Shown here: in pieces, positions 17,602-24,614 of the stretch
Numbering within the stretch: position 1 is the first letter of the stretch
Layout: every line of letters starts with the position of its first letter
Source: CAYFPX01 sp964501915
Lineage (GTDB): Bacteria > Myxococcota_A > UBA796 > CAJQPC01
Length of the DNA: 25,107 nt
Direction of reading: 5' to 3'
Assembly (NCBI GenBank): GCA_964501915.1
Contig: CAZCVP010000118.1
Coordinates: 1-25,107, forward strand
Translations under genes and position numbers: made by a program
Notes under the pieces: model-generated
The model's input: the letters and a program-made list of their open reading frames with translations, nothing else
Told to the model about the DNA's origin: nothing
The model's database searches: none

Positions 17602-18201
17602 ATGACCGTGGCGAGGCGAAGGCGGACCCCGGCCTCACGGCACGTGCCGGTGGGCCTGGCCTGCGGCCTGGCTCTCCTGGCCTGTGACGGAGGCTGGGCC
17701 GTGGACCGCCCGGGTAGCTCCGGCGACCCGGCGTACCGGACCTCCTTGAGCGGCGAGCTGAGCTACCTGCTCACGGACGAGACCGCGGTCTCCAAGTGCG
17801 TGAGGACCTGGGCCCTGGTCGGGACACCCTTCACGGGGTCCTGCTTCGACTGTGACTTCGCCTTCGAGCTGGAGGCCGACCTCACCTCGTCGACCGGTGA
17901 GCAGTGGGACTCCGGCCTGGGGGTGGCCCGCTGCCCCCTGGGCTACGGCGGTCCCGACGACGCGCTGGAGGGCACCCTCGGCTTCGCCTCCAACCTCCCG
18001 TGGGAAGACGAAGCGGTCGGATGGGTCGAAGGGGGTCGCCTCACGTGGGGCAGCGGCGGCACGGTGGACCCGGCTTCGGGGCAGGCCACCTTCACCTGGG
18101 AGTCGAGGGAGCCGCCCGTGCTGCACGTGGACTTCAGCTGGTCCGATCCGCATGGCTACACCCTCAGCCACGTCTACCTCGGTGAGGTCTGGGTGGAGTG
18201 A
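17602..18201 (+). CDS. Small predicted lipoprotein of unknown function
   Basis: This 199-residue protein has a clear signal: basic n-region RRRR, hydrophobic stretch and lipobox LLAC with Cys28 followed by Asp-Gly-Gly. The mature part is beta-rich. It contains SCFDCDFAFELEADLT, where a close Cys pair plus Cys residues in SKC and ARC could form disulphides, and ends with alternating strands (LHVDFSWSDPHGYTLSHVYLGEVWVE). The ATG at 17602 follows GGGGGGCGAG; an in-frame ATG at 17557 is possible but has a weaker context. This type of Cys-x-x-Cys beta lipoprotein is common in myxobacterial genomes, but no named family was recognised. It stands alone, after a strong hairpin and before the gene-poor island boundary. 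Confidence 0.75.
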   Translation: MTVARRRRTPASRHVPVGLACGLALLACDGGWAVDRPGSSGDPAYRTSLSGELSYLLTDETAVSKCVRTWALVGTPFTGSCFDCDFAFELEADLTSSTGEQWDSGLGVARCPLGYGGPDDALEGTLGFASNLPWEDEAVGWVEGGRLTWGSGGTVDPASGQATFTWESREPPVLHVDFSWSDPHGYTLSHVYLGEVWVE

Positions 18202-18252
18202 GGGGGGTGGGAAGGCATGGGGCCGGACCCGTGCTCGCGGCGGTCGGGCGGG

Positions 18253-18277
18253 GGTGGAGGGGGTGGGAGTCGAACCC
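18253..18277 (-). ncRNA. tmRNA (ssrA) 3'-end fragment, probable attachment-site remnant
   Basis: Read on the minus strand, this segment has the exact order and spacing of a tmRNA/tRNA 3' end: GGG at positions 51-53, T-loop TTCGACT, T-stem 3' strand CCCAC, acceptor 3' strand CCCCTCC, discriminator A, then CC. The CUCC-A-CC ending is typical of tmRNA, where acceptor base G3 pairs with U. The T-stem 5' strand stops matching after three bases, and no tmRNA 5' half (GGATTCGAC-like) is found within 500 bases. This is what remains at the distal end of an element integrated into the 3' part of ssrA. A chance match or a tRNA fragment is possible. Confidence 0.5.
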
Positions 18278-18292
18278 CAGGCGCACCATCAA

Positions 18293-18303
18293 CCCATAAT
18301 GGG
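18293..18303. repeat. 11-base palindrome CCCATAATGGG
   Basis: CCCAT and ATGGG are perfect inverted arms around a central A. It lies 16 bases on the island side of the tmRNA fragment and could be a recombinase or regulator site. This rests on position only. Confidence 0.35.
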
Positions 18304-18360
18304 CTCGAACCGGTGGTTTTCGGCGTCTGATGGGGCTTTCGGCGAGCGTGGCCTCCGCCT

Positions 18361-18410
18361 GGGTGGTCCGGGGTGGTCCGGGATGTTCGGGGGTGTTCTG
18401 CGGTGGTCCG
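18361..18410 (+). repeat. Degenerate 10-bp tandem repeat, five units
   Basis: The units are GGGTGGTCCG, GGGTGGTCCG, GGATGTTCGG, GGGTGTTCTG and CGGTGGTCCG. The first two are identical and the rest differ at one to four positions. The period equals about one helical turn. It lies in a gene-free stretch beside the tmRNA fragment, where arm-type integrase sites or repressor sites would be expected in an integrated element. Confidence 0.6.
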
Positions 18411-18461
18411 GGCACGATGTGGGCACGGGTCTGGGACCTGTGCGAGGCAGCAGCCCAGGGC

Positions 18462-18785
18462 TCAGGCCGCGTCGGCGAGTCCGAGCAGCCGGTCCGCGAC
18501 CCACCGCTCCGCGTCGTCCACGGACGCAGGCACCTCGGCCGCGTCGCCCTGGACCACCTGGGGACCTGCGGCGGCGGGCAAGGCCTCGAACTCGCTGGCC
18601 GCGTGGAGCTCGTCCAGGACAAGCGCGGCGAGTGCCCTCTCGCTGGCACCGAGCGCCGCACGGGTCTGTTCGGACGCGGCGACGAAGCTGCCCACCAGAC
18701 CGGCTTCGACCTTCAGGCCCAGCAGGACGCGGGACCCGGTGAAGGGGTCCAGCACCAGCCAGACTGGGCGGAAGCGCGCGCTCAT
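18462..18785 (-). CDS. Small hypothetical protein (107 residues)
   Basis: This is a soluble 107-residue protein without signal peptide or membrane segment. The N-terminal half is probably strand-rich (RPVWLVLDPFTGSRVLLGLKV); the C-terminal half is helical and acidic (DDAERWVADRLLGLADAA). Almost every codon ends in G or C, as in neighbouring real genes, which supports coding. Its ATG at 18785 overlaps the stop of the preceding small gene in an ATGA, so the two are translationally coupled. No family was recognised. The small coupled pair recalls toxin-antitoxin or accessory modules, but nothing in the sequence proves this. Confidence 0.6.
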   Translation of the reverse strand: MSARFRPVWLVLDPFTGSRVLLGLKVEAGLVGSFVAASEQTRAALGASERALAALVLDELHAASEFEALPAAAGPQVVQGDAAEVPASVDDAERWVADRLLGLADAA

Positions 18786-18910
18786 CCGAGAGACTCCAAG
18801 GCTCGCAGGTAGTCTTCCACGATGTCTGAGAGGGCGCCAGCCCGCGCCTGCAGCGCTCGGGTGAGCTCGTCCGAGCGCGGCTCTCGAGCGGCCGCGCAGG
18901 CCGCGCCCAC
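18782..18910 (-). CDS. Very small or 5'-truncated hypothetical gene upstream of the 107-residue protein
   Basis: From a GTG at 18910 this gives 42 residues, a helical acidic peptide ending SDIVEDYLRALESLG. The frame stays open much further upstream, and coding-like residues (REQERDPAELDSIVGAA) continue to about 18960. Beyond that it would run antisense to the conserved start of the 2OG oxygenase. No ribosome binding site precedes the GTG. Either the gene is tiny or its 5' end has been lost at a junction shared with the head-to-head oxygenase gene. The ATGA overlap with the next gene supports that the 3' part is real. Confidence 0.4.
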   Translation of the reverse strand: MGAACAAAREPRSDELTRALQARAGALSDIVEDYLRALESLG

Positions 18911-19000
18911 GATCGAGTCCAGCTCGGCGGGGTCCCGCTCCTGCTCCCGGCCCTCCGCGCGGCCGGGACCCCCGCGCCCTACGGTCGGGGCCCCGACACG

Positions 19001-21772
19001 GTGGTGGATCCCGAGGTGCGCCGCTGCCACCAGCTCGACGCCGCTCGGGTGGGGGTTCCGGCGACCTTCGCGCCGGCGCTCGCGGAGATCACCCGGGAGG
19101 CTGCGGAGCTCCTGGGCGTGGCCGGCGAGGTGGAGGCCCACCTCTACAAGCTGCTGGTCTACGGGCCCGGCGACTTCTTCGTGCCCCATCGGGACACCGA
19201 GAAGGAGCCGGGCATGTTCGGCACGCTGGTGATCACGCTGCCCGGCGACTTCACCGGTGGTGAGCTCGTGGTGCGCCACGGCGGGGCGGCCGAGCGGCTC
19301 CCGGTGAACGCCGGGGCCTCCGGCGTCCGCTGGGTCGCCTTCTACGCCGACTGCAGTCACGAGGTGCTCCCGCTGGCGAGCGGCGCCCGGGTCGCGCTGA
19401 TCTACAACCTCGTCCGACACGGCGTCCCGACGGGTCCTTCGGAGTCCTCCGCGGTCGTCGACGCCCTCGCCCGCGAGCTGGCCACCTGGGAGCCGGGCTT
19501 CCCCGTGAAGCTCGCGTGGGCCCTGGAGCACCGCTACTCCGAGGCGGAACTCGGCTGGGACCGGCTCAAGGGCGCCGACCACGGGCGTGCGGAGGCCCTC
19601 CGTCGAGCCGCCGCTGCTTCAGGTGTCACCGCGCACCTCGCCCAGCTCGCGGTGGACGTGGAGTGGTCCGCCGAGGAGCTGCAGTACCGCTCCCGGCGTC
19701 GGCGCGGCGGCTGGGGTGGCTGGGGCCACACGCTGGAGGACGACGAGGTTCCCGACGACATCGAGCTCTGGGACCGGATCACCGACGGGCGCTTCCTGCG
19801 CGGCTTCGTCGACGCCAGTGGCGCGTCCGTGGGGCTCGACGCCATCCCGGTGGAGGAGGGGGAGGTCTGGCCGGAGGGCGTGATCGACGACGAGCCGCCC
19901 GACCACGTGAGCTACCACGAGGCCACGGGCAACGAAGGGGCGACGCTGACCCAGATGTACCGCCGGGCGGTGGTCGTGCTGTGGCCGGCGGACGCCGAGG
20001 ACGCCCTGTTGGCGCAGTGCGGGCTCGAGGCCGTGGTGTCGGCGCTGCCAGACATCCACGACGCCGCGCGCGTGGAGCGGCTCGTGGAGGAGGTGCTGCA
20101 CGAGACGGCTCACGGGCGGCCGGCGTCCATCACGGGCCTGATCGGGGTGTTGGTCGAGCGCGGGCTCGGTGAGCTCGGGGCCCGCGTCCTGGAGCGGCGC
20201 GTCCGGCTGGACAGCAGCCTCGTGCCCGCGGTCTCGTCGGTCCTGGACGTGCTCGATGAGCGGCGCGCCGCGGAGCTGGCGAGCCGCGTGATGGCGCGGC
20301 TCGGGTCCTGGGACGGGACCGCCGCCGTGAGCGTGCTCGCGGAGGCCGGCGACGACGCGTCCTGGAGCTGGCTGAGCGAGGCCGACCCGCCGGTCTCGCT
20401 CGGCCGGATCGAGCTCCAGGGCGACTCCCTGACCTTGGAGACCAACTCGGTCGAGCGCGCCACGCGGGGGAGACAGCTCCTGGAGGGCGCGGCCGGGGCG
20501 GCGCTTCGCTTCGTGGTGTGCAGCCACGAGGACCTGGTCGAGACGGCTCGGCGGCACCTGCGCGACGGGACCGCGCCACCGGAGCCCCCTCCCGGTGAGG
20601 ACGCGCTCCCGCGAGAGCTGCAGGAACGACTCGTGCTGGAAGCCTTCGAGCAGCACTATCGGGGCTGGGTCGACGAGCCGGTCCCGGCGCTGCAGGGCGC
20701 CACACCGCGCGCAGCCGCGGCGAACTCCACGCGTGTCGAGGCGGTCCGCGGGCTGATCCGGGGCATCGAGGGGCTCTACCAGGAGGCCCTGCGCGCCGAC
20801 GAGCCGGCCTACGACCCGTCCTGGATGTGGGAGGAGCTGGGCCTGGCCGCGGAGGCGCCGGAGCACCCTCCGCCCCTGGCCCACGAGCGGCTGTACGCCG
20901 AGCACCCGGAGCTCTGCGAGGCGGCGGGCTCGCTGGCCGACCGTGTGCGGCGGAGCGAGGGCTTCGAAGACCGCGCGAGCCTCTGCCGACCGGAGCTCGT
21001 GGAGGCGGACCTGCTGGTCCGCAGGCTGGAGCCCGAGGCCCGGGAGAGCGCCGCCTGGCTCGCGGACTTCGAGCTGCACCGGCGGAAGGTCTTCTGGGTC
21101 AGCCGAGCGCTCTCGTGGGAGCTCGCCCACTCCGACCTGGAGCTCCAGGCCGGCGAGCTCCGCCTCCCGTTTCCGAGCCTGGCTCTGGCCTTCACCGACC
21201 GGCTGGCGCTGTCGCTGGCGGAGCGGCTCGTGGCCAGGGAGCGCCCGGACTCGGCCGTGGCGGGCCACTTCGGGCTCGCGCTGACCGTCTATGTCTCGGC
21301 CATGGACGAGCGCCTGCGCTTCGTGATCGCGGTCGATACCGGTGGGGCACACCCTCCCGAGCTGATCGAGCACCGCATGGCGCCCGGAGCGGTGGGGAGC
21401 GAAGCGACGCCTCTCCGGCAGCTCCTGGAGCTCTGCGTGGCGGCGATCGCCTACGCCACCAGCCCCACGGCAGAGGCACGGCCGCGTTCGGCGGCCAGCC
21501 CTGGGCCGTCCCGAGGTCCGGGGGCCATGCCGGTCTCCTCGGACTCTGTGTTCTTCCTCCCCGGGACGATCGACATCTCGCGGCTTCGTGAGGTCGAGGC
21601 TCTCGGCCGCGCGCCTGGAGGGAGGGAGCTGATGCACCGCTTCCTGGTTCGGGGGCACTGGCGGCGGCCGAACCCCTCGTGGAAGGACCAGCGGCTGCGC
21701 TGGATCACGCCGTACTGGAAGGGGCCGCCGGTGGGCGCGGTGATCGAGAAGGCGTACCGGCTCTTGCCGTGA
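19001..21772 (+). CDS. Large 2OG-Fe(II) oxygenase domain protein, probably lacking its N-terminus
   Basis: From the GTG at 19001 the protein has 923 residues. Residues ~45-140 are a prolyl-4-hydroxylase-like double-stranded beta-helix with iron ligands His63, Asp65 and His120 and probable 2-oxoglutarate-binding Arg130 (FFVPHRDTEKEPGMF, GGELVVRHGG, FYADCSHEVLPLASGAR). The rest is a long helical region of unknown function ending RWITPYWKGPPVGAVIEKAYRL, as in large bacterial homologues. Upstream of 19001 the same frame reads PAPYGRGPDTV, which matches the segment before this point in the family as recalled. It stays open to 18830 but contains no ATG, GTG or TTG before 19001. The gene is therefore either 5'-truncated or starts late. 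High GC and codon use match the chromosome rather than the downstream restriction gene. The substrate is unknown. Confidence 0.82.
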   Translation: MVDPEVRRCHQLDAARVGVPATFAPALAEITREAAELLGVAGEVEAHLYKLLVYGPGDFFVPHRDTEKEPGMFGTLVITLPGDFTGGELVVRHGGAAERLPVNAGASGVRWVAFYADCSHEVLPLASGARVALIYNLVRHGVPTGPSESSAVVDALARELATWEPGFPVKLAWALEHRYSEAELGWDRLKGADHGRAEALRRAAAASGVTAHLAQLAVDVEWSAEELQYRSRRRRGGWGGWGHTLEDDEVPDDIELWDRITDGRFLRGFVDASGASVGLDAIPVEEGEVWPEGVIDDEPPDHVSYHEATGNEGATLTQMYRRAVVVLWPADAEDALLAQCGLEAVVSALPDIHDAARVERLVEEVLHETAHGRPASITGLIGVLVERGLGELGARVLERRVRLDSSLVPAVSSVLDVLDERRAAELASRVMARLGSWDGTAAVSVLAEAGDDASWSWLSEADPPVSLGRIELQGDSLTLETNSVERATRGRQLLEGAAGAALRFVVCSHEDLVETARRHLRDGTAPPEPPPGEDALPRELQERLVLEAFEQHYRGWVDEPVPALQGATPRAAAANSTRVEAVRGLIRGIEGLYQEALRADEPAYDPSWMWEELGLAAEAPEHPPPLAHERLYAEHPELCEAAGSLADRVRRSEGFEDRASLCRPELVEADLLVRRLEPEARESAAWLADFELHRRKVFWVSRALSWELAHSDLELQAGELRLPFPSLALAFTDRLALSLAERLVARERPDSAVAGHFGLALTVYVSAMDERLRFVIAVDTGGAHPPELIEHRMAPGAVGSEATPLRQLLELCVAAIAYATSPTAEARPRSAASPGPSRGPGAMPVSSDSVFFLPGTIDISRLREVEALGRAPGGRELMHRFLVRGHWRRPNPSWKDQRLRWITPYWKGPPVGAVIEKAYRLLP

Positions 21773-22130
21773 CTTCGCCCTGAGGTGTCGTCCCGGCGCC
21801 ACGGGGAGACACCTCGACGCCGAGTGTGGTCAGCGTCCGACCGGAGGAGGTGCGCCCAACGTCAAGGCACAGGTTGATCGAATGGGGGAGAGGATGCTAT
21901 CCAAGTCACTGGAATGGCGAAGGAAAGTTGTGGAGGCGGCGGGACTGTTTCAGTACACCGCGCATGCCGGTGTTTGCTGTTGTTTCAGCTACTTGAGAGG
22001 GCCTGGAGTGGACCCCAAGGTCCTCGAGCGGCCACAAGGCGCCATGCCCTGTGTCCAGGGTGTGTCCACTCTCGCCAGGGTCTTGGCGGCCTGGGCACGA
22101 GCGTCATCAAACAGCGCTGCAGACGGCGCC
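21773..22130. other. Gene-free stretch where GC content drops
   Basis: These 358 bases separate the convergent oxygenase and DUF262 genes. Apart from the hairpin at 21782-21815, no supported feature is seen. The frame 21882-22247 is open, but its translation is Cys- and Ser-rich without coding bias and it runs into the end of the DUF262 gene. GC falls here: 34 of 60 bases at 21901-21960, against 46 of 60 at 20341-20400. Confidence 0.6.
21782..21815 (+). terminator. Hairpin after the oxygenase gene
   Basis: GAGGTGTC (21782-21789) and GACACCTC (21808-21815) are a perfect 8-bp inverted repeat with an 18-base loop, starting nine bases after the oxygenase stop. There is no U-tract. It may be a terminator or a recombination or regulatory dyad. 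Confidence 0.4.
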
Positions 22131-24509
22131 TCACTGCGTCTTCAAGGCCATGACGTATGGCTCCAGCGTGGACCTACAGGCGATCATCGCGTCAACTGTC
22201 TGCGGAATTGCGTCGGGCCACCGATCCCGCTCGGCCCAACCACCTAGGTCGAGAGTACGGCAGATCCGGCAGGACTTCTTGTTGTCCATACGCTGCCAGT
22301 CCAACTCGAAACCCAGAGCTGCCTCCACCTCCTCTCGCTTTGCGTACAGCTGGTCGAAAAGGGCCTTGTTGACGGCCTTCGGACCCCGATTGATGTACAA
22401 CTCGACCCGCGTCGTGCCTTGGAGCAGTACGTAGATGAACGCGAGCCCGCTCTTGCCTGAGCCACCGGCGATCCAGCTCTCTGTCGTGGGGCTGCAGTTG
22501 GAGTGGTAGGTCGTTTTCGTCAGGGCGTGCTGCAGGAGCTGCGTCCAGAAGGCCTTCCGCTCACCAAATCGAAGAGGCTCCTCGCCCCTGGCACGCTTTG
22601 GCTTGGCCTTGTCCTCCACCGAGCCGCCGCCGATTGGCTCGTGTACGGGGGGCGTGGGCTCGCCCAGGCTCAGCCGAGAGGGGTTCCATACCCACTCGGC
22701 TATGCGTATGTATAGTTCTTGGCGCTCTTGCTGCGCCTCTGGGCCGAAGGCGTTGTAAGCCCGGAACGGCAGGCCGGTCCGCTTCAACAGCTGACGAAGG
22801 GCGGGGTTGTTTTCGTAGGCGGCGGGGTGGAGCGTCTGAGCCAGCAGGTTCTGACTGTGCACCGAGTACGCCGTACGCTTGTCCTCGTAGGTGTCGTCAC
22901 CGAGGCTCTGGTTCAGTCCCTGCTGCAGCATGAGCAGACCGCCGATGCGGTTTCGAGCGTGGTCGAAGTCCGCGGGGTGCTCGAACTCGTCGGTGAAACG
23001 GTCCCAATGGTTGGCCCAGATGTGCTCGATCTCGAAGGGCTTGCCGCGCCCCGTGGAGACAAGGTCGTCGAAGTGGCTGTGGAGTCCACACGATTCGTCA
23101 ACCCAGTTGGTGAGGCGGGCCAGGATGTGGCGAACCTGTCTGTAGTTCTGCTTGTGAAGGCCAAAGTCGGGTCGGCGAGCGAAGCGCTCCTCCTGGGCCG
23201 ACAGGCGCTCGCGGAGCACCGTTGATAGCTCGGTCACCGAGCAGCCCCGAATCGCCTTGGTGAGAGCGAAGATCTCGTTCTTCGTGTTCCGCTGCGCGGT
23301 CGATCGAAAGCACCAGTCCCGTCGGGCGAGCCAGATGTCGACGAAGTCGGAGACCAGGCGCAGCTTCTGGTCGATGACGGCCGGCGCTTCGTCCGGCTGC
23401 AACGGGGCCAGCAAGAGCTGCAACTGCTGCGTGAACGAGCGCTCTTCGTTGTAGCGGATGGACTCAAGACCCGGGGTGAGCTTGGTCGCGGCCTGGCGGA
23501 TTCGCAGCGTCTGGCGAGCGTAGAAGTCGAAGTCTCGGAGCACCCACCGGGCGAACGACTCGGAGTCGGTGAGTCCGATGGCATCGCGCTGGTCCCTCAC
23601 CCAGCGGTGGAATTCCGAGCCGATTCGCTCGTAGTCCTTGCTCCGCTCGCCGCCGCCCTTGGTCTGGAACGTGTTCGCGTAACGGGCGCGCAGCCAGTTC
23701 TTGAAGAAGTCGACGTCCTCGTCCTTGCCGAGGTCCTTCAGAGCCTGTGTGTGCTTCTTCCACAGGCTGTTGACCTCGCGCTGCACGGCCTCGTCTCGGA
23801 TGTTCGCGAGCAGGTACCCCTTCAACATCTCGGGCAAGGACAGCGACAGACCGCGGTCGTTCATCGTCTCGAAGATGGAGTACGCGTCGTCGTCGCTGTA
23901 GGCCTCGATTTCGACCACGTGGACGTTGTTCAGCAGCCAGTCGACGAAGTAGGGCAGGCTGTCGGTCACACCGGACTGGGGCTGCCCACCGATGTCGTCT
24001 GGGAAGTGGGCCCCGATGGTCGCGTACTGCGCTGCGATGTTGCGAACGGACTCAGGCTGACCGTCGACGTGCAAGGACTCATCGTGAAGCAGCGCGGACA
24101 TGACCGCGGCCCGCTCGGGCACGTCCAGGTTGAACGACCGCGTCCCGTACTCCTCGCTGAAGACGAGGCCGCGTACATCGACCTGGCTCGGCCGGCCTTG
24201 TTGCAGGTGGTGCAGGTAGATGAAGAGCAGGGTCAGCGTCGTCAGGCGCTGCTGACCATCCACGATGAAGCGCCGGTCGCGCTTATGGCTGACAACGACG
24301 GAGCCCAAGAAGTAGTGGCCGTAGTTGCGGACCTCGTGCCGGGCGTGTCCCGCCTTGTGGTGGTCGAGGAACTTGTTCGACAAGTCGTCGATGAGCTCCC
24401 GCACCTGTCGCTCCTGCCACGCGTACTCCCGTTGATAGAAGTCGATGGCGAATTTGGAGCGGTCCATCAGCTCGCGAATGGTCTTGGCACGGCCTTCGAT
24501 GCGCTTCAT
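22131..24509 (-). CDS. DUF262-DUF1524-DUF4268 protein, GmrSD/BrxU/SspE-type defence nuclease
   Basis: This is a 792-residue protein. The N-terminal DUF262 domain shows FYQREYAWQ (24-32) and the nucleotide-binding motif IVDGQQR (82-88), followed by IFETMNDRGLSLS, typical of GmrS-like domains. Residues ~490-610 form the DUF1524 HNH-type nuclease: EIEHIWANHWD with His496, then ARNRIGGLLML and LNQSLG. Residues ~645-792 match DUF4268 (FWTQLLQHALTKT, RVELYINRG, NKALFDQLYAKREEVEAALG). Fused DUF262-DUF1524 proteins are modification-dependent type IV or phosphorothioate-sensing anti-phage nucleases, so cleavage of modified phage DNA is the likely role. The ATG at 24509 was preferred over a GTG at 24524 because TGGAG precedes it. 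GC is visibly lower than in flanking chromosomal genes, which suggests horizontal acquisition. Confidence 0.88.
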   Translation of the reverse strand: MKRIEGRAKTIRELMDRSKFAIDFYQREYAWQERQVRELIDDLSNKFLDHHKAGHARHEVRNYGHYFLGSVVVSHKRDRRFIVDGQQRLTTLTLLFIYLHHLQQGRPSQVDVRGLVFSEEYGTRSFNLDVPERAAVMSALLHDESLHVDGQPESVRNIAAQYATIGAHFPDDIGGQPQSGVTDSLPYFVDWLLNNVHVVEIEAYSDDDAYSIFETMNDRGLSLSLPEMLKGYLLANIRDEAVQREVNSLWKKHTQALKDLGKDEDVDFFKNWLRARYANTFQTKGGGERSKDYERIGSEFHRWVRDQRDAIGLTDSESFARWVLRDFDFYARQTLRIRQAATKLTPGLESIRYNEERSFTQQLQLLLAPLQPDEAPAVIDQKLRLVSDFVDIWLARRDWCFRSTAQRNTKNEIFALTKAIRGCSVTELSTVLRERLSAQEERFARRPDFGLHKQNYRQVRHILARLTNWVDESCGLHSHFDDLVSTGRGKPFEIEHIWANHWDRFTDEFEHPADFDHARNRIGGLLMLQQGLNQSLGDDTYEDKRTAYSVHSQNLLAQTLHPAAYENNPALRQLLKRTGLPFRAYNAFGPEAQQERQELYIRIAEWVWNPSRLSLGEPTPPVHEPIGGGSVEDKAKPKRARGEEPLRFGERKAFWTQLLQHALTKTTYHSNCSPTTESWIAGGSGKSGLAFIYVLLQGTTRVELYINRGPKAVNKALFDQLYAKREEVEAALGFELDWQRMDNKKSCRICRTLDLGGWAERDRWPDAIPQTVDAMIACRSTLEPYVMALKTQ

Positions 24510-24614
24510 GGCGGCGTTCTCCACGATGTAGGTAGATAGCCCGCCGTACGGCGTACCTCATCTCGGGCAGCACCACGAGCAACCGTTGTGGTACACCATG
24601 TCCAGGGGAGGCTC
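24510..24614. promoter_or_regulatory. Divergent intergenic region with perfect palindrome
   Basis: These 105 bp carry the starts of the DUF262 gene (minus) and an unknown gene (plus). GCCGTACGGC (24543-24552) is a perfect 10-bp palindrome and overlaps GTACGGCGTAC (24546-24556). This is a plausible operator serving both directions. No clear -35/-10 pair was found. Confidence 0.4.

Larger units (their letters stand above)
18202..18461. other. Gene-free boundary region with tmRNA fragment, palindrome and tandem repeats
   Basis: These 260 bases separate the small lipoprotein from two minus-strand genes. No coding sequence is credible here. The stretch holds a tmRNA 3'-end-like fragment (18253-18277), an 11-base palindrome (18293-18303) and a 10-bp tandem repeat (18361-18410), each listed separately. 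Confidence 0.7.

Noticed and set aside
18304..18320. Second T-arm-like GGTTCGAG element on the minus strand
   Set aside because: The stem bases around it do not pair and no acceptor strand or discriminator follows, so it is not supported as a tRNA fragment.
18241..18345. Complete tRNA gene on the minus strand
   Set aside because: No 5' acceptor strand, D-arm or valid anticodon arm (U33 and a 7-base loop) can be drawn; only the 3' part fits.
19619..21802. 727-residue minus-strand frame antisense to the oxygenase
   Set aside because: The translation is Arg/Gly/His-rich shadow sequence with no recognisable domain, while the plus strand has clear motifs and family-like C-terminus.
21882..22247. 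Open frame of 121 residues after the oxygenase gene
   Set aside because: It has a Cys/Ser-rich translation without domain or codon bias and overlaps the 3' end of the DUF262 gene on the other strand.
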